Assembly: GCA_020848435.1 (NCBI GenBank)
Contig: JADLAC010000019.1
Location: forward strand, 99,978-163,977
Source: Burkholderiales bacterium
GTDB lineage: Bacteria; Pseudomonadota; Gammaproteobacteria; Burkholderiales; WYBJ01
Direction: 5' to 3'
DNA length: 64,000 nt
This document shows, in pieces, positions 61,969 through 64,000 of the stretch. The position numbers and the translations under genes were made by a program. Below the pieces are notes generated by a model. That model was not told the DNA's origin. It did no database searches and worked only from the letters and a program-made list of their open reading frames with translations. Every line of letters begins with the position of its first letter. The stretch's first letter is position 1.

Positions 61969-63892
61969 GTGGAATCTCGCACAATTGCCGTGGCTGCCCA
62001 AGCCGCCAGCCGATTTCGGCGCTCGTCTTGGCACCATCAGGGGTGACCCTGCGGGGCGCGGCATTTCGCTGCTGCGTCTAGCTGGCACTAGCCTGAATGC
62101 CTCGCAGCTTGGACGCGTCGCCGGTGTGGTCGAGGCGTCCCGGCGCGAGAGCATCGATCTGTCGCCGTTGATTCCGTTTCGCCTCGGATTATTGAGCAAT
62201 GCGACGATGGATCTGATTGGTCCCGCCCTGGTCGCAAGCGCATTGCGCTACGGGATCGCGCTCGAGGTCGTCGTCGCCCCGTACGACCAGGCAGTTCAAC
62301 ATGCGCTCGATCCTGATTCGGCGCTGAATCGCGCCAAGCTCGACGGCGTGCTCGCGCTGTTAGATCATCGCGCCTATCCGTTCCAGCGCGTGGCCTTCGG
62401 CGACCCGGCCTCGGCCCGCAAAGCGCTCGAGGGCGCAGTTGCTCACCTGGAGGCCATTCGCGACGGCATCCGGACCGGTTGCGGCGCGCCGCTCATCCTC
62501 CAGACGCTCGCCGACATACCGGAATCGCTGTTCGGCAGTTACGACCTGCTGGTGGATGGGACCTGTAGGAGCCTCGTGCGCACGTTCAACGATCGCGTCG
62601 TGGACCTTGTGCGTGAAGGCGACGATTACCTGCTGGATGTGGCACATATCGCGCAGTGCGTCGGACTGGAGAACTGGCACGACCCGCAACACTGGAATAT
62701 GTACAAGCTTCCGTTCGCGCAGCCTCTGGTACCTCTGCTTGCCGATCATGTCGGCCGTCTGCTGGGCGCCATCCGTGGGCGCAGCCGCAAGTGCCTGGTG
62801 CTCGACCTGGACAATACGCTATGGGGTGGGGTCATCGGCGATGACGGGCTGGACGGAATCGTCGTCGGACAAGGCGATCCGAGCGGAGAAAGCTACCTCG
62901 AAGTACAACGAACCGCCCTTGCGCTGAGCGGGCGGGGCATCGTGCTGGCGGTGTCGTCGAAGAACGACGAAGCGATCTGCCGGACGGCGTTCCGCGACCA
63001 CCCGGACATGTTGCTGCGTGAGGACAACATCGCCGTTCTGCAAGCGAACTGGAGTGACAAGGCCTCTAATCTGGAGGCGATAGCGGCTACGCTCAACATT
63101 GGCCTGGATGCGCTGGTGCTCCTCGACGACAACCCTGCCGAGCGTGCGCAAGTGAGGGACGCGCTTCCTCAAGTCGCAGTGCCGGAGCTTCCGCCTGAAC
63201 CGGCGCTGTTTGCGCGTACGCTGCTGGCGGCGGGCTATTTCGAGGCGGTCGGCTTTGCGCATGAGGATTTGAGGCGCTCCGAGCAGTACCGTATGAACGC
63301 GCAGCGGGCGCGGCTTCAGGCCGGTGCTCGTGATCTCACTTCTTATCTGCAATCCTTGCAGATGGAGATATGCTTCGCGTCGTTCGATCCGCTCGGCCGC
63401 GCTCGCATCGCGCAGCTCATCAATAAGTCCAATCAGTTCAATCTCACCGCACGTCGGTACAGCGAAGCCGAAGTCGCCCGGATCGAGCACGATAGAGACG
63501 CCGTTACGTTGCAGGTGCGCCTGCGCGATGTATTCGGCGACAACGGCATGATAAGCGTGATCATTTGTCGTGCCGGCGAGAACGGAGACTGGGATCTCGA
63601 CACTTGGCTGATGAGCTGTCGCGTGTTGGGGCGGTGCGTCGAGCAGGCTGTGCTGAATGAACTGGCGATTCGCGTCTCAGCCCGAGGCGGGCGACGCCTG
63701 ATCGGGCGGTTCATTCCCTCGGGAAGGAATGAGCTGGTTCGAGATCATTACCGCAAGCTAGGATTCGACTTGCTGCGCGAGGATGCAGCGGCTACCGTGT
63801 GGGCGCTCGATCTGGCGTCGTATCGAGCGCGGGAGACGCCGATGACCACGGTCGATGCGAACGAGGCGAGCGCCGGCTTGCTGTCGGAGTGA
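61961..63892 (+). CDS. FkbH-like HAD-superfamily protein (ACP acyl-loading)
   Basis: A 643-residue HAD-IIIC protein. The N-terminal 270 residues form the variable FkbH-type domain; the HAD motif LDLDNTLWGGVIGDDG has Asp282 and Asp284; SSKNDEA and LLDDNPAERAQV follow; the C-terminal part is GNAT-like (SNQFNLTARRYSEAEV, HYRKLGFDLL). FkbH relatives dephosphorylate 1,3-bisphosphoglycerate-derived glyceryl groups while loading them on a carrier protein, giving glyceryl-ACP. The start at MSEWNL overlaps the MaoC gene by eight bases. It supplies the thioester for the MBOAT relay in this model. Confidence 0.88.
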   Translation: MSEWNLAQLPWLPKPPADFGARLGTIRGDPAGRGISLLRLAGTSLNASQLGRVAGVVEASRRESIDLSPLIPFRLGLLSNATMDLIGPALVASALRYGIALEVVVAPYDQAVQHALDPDSALNRAKLDGVLALLDHRAYPFQRVAFGDPASARKALEGAVAHLEAIRDGIRTGCGAPLILQTLADIPESLFGSYDLLVDGTCRSLVRTFNDRVVDLVREGDDYLLDVAHIAQCVGLENWHDPQHWNMYKLPFAQPLVPLLADHVGRLLGAIRGRSRKCLVLDLDNTLWGGVIGDDGLDGIVVGQGDPSGESYLEVQRTALALSGRGIVLAVSSKNDEAICRTAFRDHPDMLLREDNIAVLQANWSDKASNLEAIAATLNIGLDALVLLDDNPAERAQVRDALPQVAVPELPPEPALFARTLLAAGYFEAVGFAHEDLRRSEQYRMNAQRARLQAGARDLTSYLQSLQMEICFASFDPLGRARIAQLINKSNQFNLTARRYSEAEVARIEHDRDAVTLQVRLRDVFGDNGMISVIICRAGENGDWDLDTWLMSCRVLGRCVEQAVLNELAIRVSARGGRRLIGRFIPSGRNELVRDHYRKLGFDLLREDAAATVWALDLASYRARETPMTTVDANEASAGLLSE

Positions 63893-64000
63893 TCAGTGTG
63901 GGCGCCGGGCGATGACGGCGGTATTGATGGTGAGGTTATGTTTTCGAGCGCGCGCCTCGGTGTAGCCGGTGAGCGGGAAGAAGCGGCTATGCTCGATCTG
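63893..64000 (-). CDS. C-terminal fragment of a minus-strand gene (runs off window)
   Basis: An open frame of 35 codons ends at TGA one base after the FkbH stop, convergent with it. The visible end is HSRFFPLTGYTEARARKHNLTINTAVIARRPH. It may be the tail of a methyltransferase or another cluster gene; nothing firm can be said from 35 residues. Confidence 0.4.
   Translation of the reverse strand, partial: QIEHSRFFPLTGYTEARARKHNLTINTAVIARRPH

Overview
The window looks like chromosomal DNA of a high-GC betaproteobacterium, probably Burkholderiales. The evidence is four orphan Bug-family (tripartite tricarboxylate) binding proteins, two TAXI/TRAP systems with a fused 4TM-12TM permease, a zapB-like/zapA/6S RNA block, msbA, and a PEP-CTERM protein. 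No tRNA, rRNA, CRISPR array or insertion sequence was recognised.

Region 1 (about 1-27.7 kb) is a catabolic and transport neighbourhood made of short transcription units in both orientations. It holds a haem/quinone-type membrane anchor, an amidohydrolase, tandem MmgE/PrpD proteins, four Bug receptors, a double cyclic-nucleotide-binding protein, a polar amino-acid-type binding protein, an amidase, two TAXI receptor + fused TRAP permease pairs (one on each strand), a convergent pair of VWA proteins, a MATE exporter, an SDR that lacks the usual YxxxK, a YfcG-like GST, a LEA2-type lipoprotein, a SufU-like scaffold and a split XdhC. No classical HTH regulator was seen here.

Region 2 (27.7-30.7 kb) is housekeeping: zapB-like and zapA genes, 6S RNA with its terminator, and msbA, all linked to cell division, stationary-phase transcription and lipid A export.

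Region 3 (30.7-58.4 kb) is a surface-polysaccharide cluster on the minus strand, broken only by one plus-strand gene. Transcription runs from high to low coordinates. The distal part has methyltransferases, glycosyltransferases, an epimerase, a Wzx flippase, a UDP-GlcNAc 2-epimerase and an AsnB-like amidotransferase. The middle part has a plus-strand PEP-CTERM gene behind a good sigma-54 site, and a decayed HlyD-family adaptor gene whose stop still overlaps the next gene start. The proximal part matches the gene content of the wbjB-F/wbpL/wbpM module of Pseudomonas aeruginosa O11-type O antigen, followed by an O-antigen ligase/polymerase, core-type glycosyltransferases, an orphan APS kinase and a methyltransferase. 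Many junctions are 4-base ATGA or GTGA overlaps.

Region 4 (58.6-63.9 kb, plus strand, divergent from region 3) is the most interesting part. It encodes an MBOAT acyltransferase, a 37-residue membrane microprotein missing from the ORF track, an SGNH-type membrane-anchored protein, an acyl carrier protein, a MaoC-like hot-dog protein and an FkbH-like HAD protein. The microprotein ends in FLYQNF, which matches the F-[IL]-Y-x-x-F acyl-shuttle hexapeptide known from DltX of the teichoic acid D-alanylation pathway. The set is therefore proposed to be a Gram-negative, Dlt-like relay that moves an ACP-bound acyl group, perhaps glyceryl from FkbH, across the inner membrane onto the polysaccharide made by region 3.
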